The notes under the pieces are model-generated. The model was not told the DNA's origin. It ran no database searches and worked only from the letters and a program-made list of their open reading frames with translations. Shown here piece after piece: positions 32,911 to 33,270 of a stretch of DNA of 33,270 nucleotides. Source of the DNA: an uncultured Lachnospiraceae bacterium (lineage in GTDB: Bacteria > Bacillota > Clostridia > Lachnospirales > Lachnospiraceae); contig CANQDS010000021.1 in NCBI GenBank assembly GCA_947593655.1, positions 1 through 33,270 on the forward strand, given 5' to 3'. The position numbers were made by a program, and so were the translations under genes. Each line of letters begins with the position of its first letter. The first letter of the stretch is position 1.

Positions 32911-33270
32911 TCATTCCAACATAACACTTTTAATCTGTAGTTTCTTGATCCGCTGCGAATAGCCGCACATGGCAATTTCATTAGTAAGGATAAACAAACC
33001 TAATGTGATTGCACACGTCGTAAAATCGAAATGATATTCGGGTATATTTTCCACATCGGCAAATACAATCGTTACCATGATTTTTAATAACGCATATTGA
33101 TAGATCGTGCCGATCACAAACCCGATATAAGAAAACGGTCTGTAACCTCCGAGGACCGCCTTACTGCAATCACTATGTTTATAACCGAACACTCTCATCA
33201 TAGCAATGGTTTTCGTGTTTCCTTTTACTACGCTTGAGAGCGATAGAAATAAGGTCATAAAGGCGAGGAT
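32911..33270 (-). CDS. FtsX-like ABC transporter permease, C-terminal end only
   Basis: The minus-strand frame is open to the window edge, so only the last ~120 residues are seen. A hydrophobic helix is followed by VVKGNTKTIAMMRVFGYKHSD, which matches the loop after the penultimate FtsX/MacB helix. Two more hydrophobic helices and the basic end QRIKKLQIKSVMLE follow. Such permeases work with an ATPase in peptide or lipid export or resistance. The rest of the gene and its ATPase lie beyond the window. Confidence 0.65.
   Translation of the reverse strand: MLAFMTLFLSLSSVVKGNTKTIAMMRVFGYKHSDCSKAVLGGYRPFSYIGFVIGTIYQYALLKIMVTIVFADVENIPEYHFDFTTCAITLGLFILTNEIAMCGYSQRIKKLQIKSVMLE

Overview
The window looks like a chromosomal segment of a Gram-positive anaerobe of class Clostridia, most likely family Lachnospiraceae. 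The basis is gene order: a cysteine desulfurase-thiI pair, ireB-ruvX-DUF1292-rnj, trmR-trhP, and ylxM-ffh-rpsP-khpA-rimM-trmD. Sigma-A-like promoters with 17-nt spacers, strong GGAGG ribosome sites and frequent TTG starts fit the same group. The first 31.6 kb is GC-rich and almost all on the + strand. The last 1.6 kb is clearly AT-rich and carries decayed genes. The genus cannot be named from the sequence alone.

Layout. (1) 1-2000: 3' end of a cysteine desulfurase, thiI (tRNA thiolation), and a minus-strand HPr-like protein lacking the phosphorylatable His. (2) 2072-8638: housekeeping genes. These are mtaB (tRNA ms2t6A), the ireB-ruvX-DUF1292-rnj operon, a six-copy 19-bp tandem repeat starting at the rnj stop codon, a small MltG-like membrane protein, and the trmR-trhP pair for 5-methoxyuridine-type wobble modification. 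(3) 8645-24916: one large signalling locus behind a good promoter. Its order is PAS-histidine kinase, REC-HD-GYP, CheR, CheB, CheY-like, CheA, CheW, a transducer with almost no extracellular domain, a membrane HK-pseudoREC-REC-Hpt hybrid, a membrane HK-REC hybrid fused to a DegV (fatty-acid-binding type) domain, and a PAS-degenerate GGDEF-EAL protein. (4) 24917-25246: a long palindrome and two direct repeats. (5) 25247-26546: a CmpB-type membrane protein and an HD-domain hydrolase. (6) 26632-31593: SRP/ribosome operon ylxM-ffh-rpsP-khpA-rimM-(membrane protein)-trmD, in which TrmD carries an extra ~240-residue GNAT-like C-terminal half. (7) 31594-33270: AT-rich tail with a nuclease/transposase remnant, an XRE regulator and the end of an FtsX-like permease.

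How the genes may work together. The 16-kb locus joins a complete chemosensory core (CheA/W/Y/R/B plus transducer) to two phosphorelay hybrids and two c-di-GMP phosphodiesterase-type proteins (one intact EAL, one HD-GYP with an altered metal site). No flagellar gene and no diguanylate cyclase with an intact active site is present in the window. The strongest novelty candidate is the kinase-receiver-DegV fusion, which suggests that fatty-acid or acyl-ligand binding is coupled to the phosphorelay. That function is inferred from domain content only.
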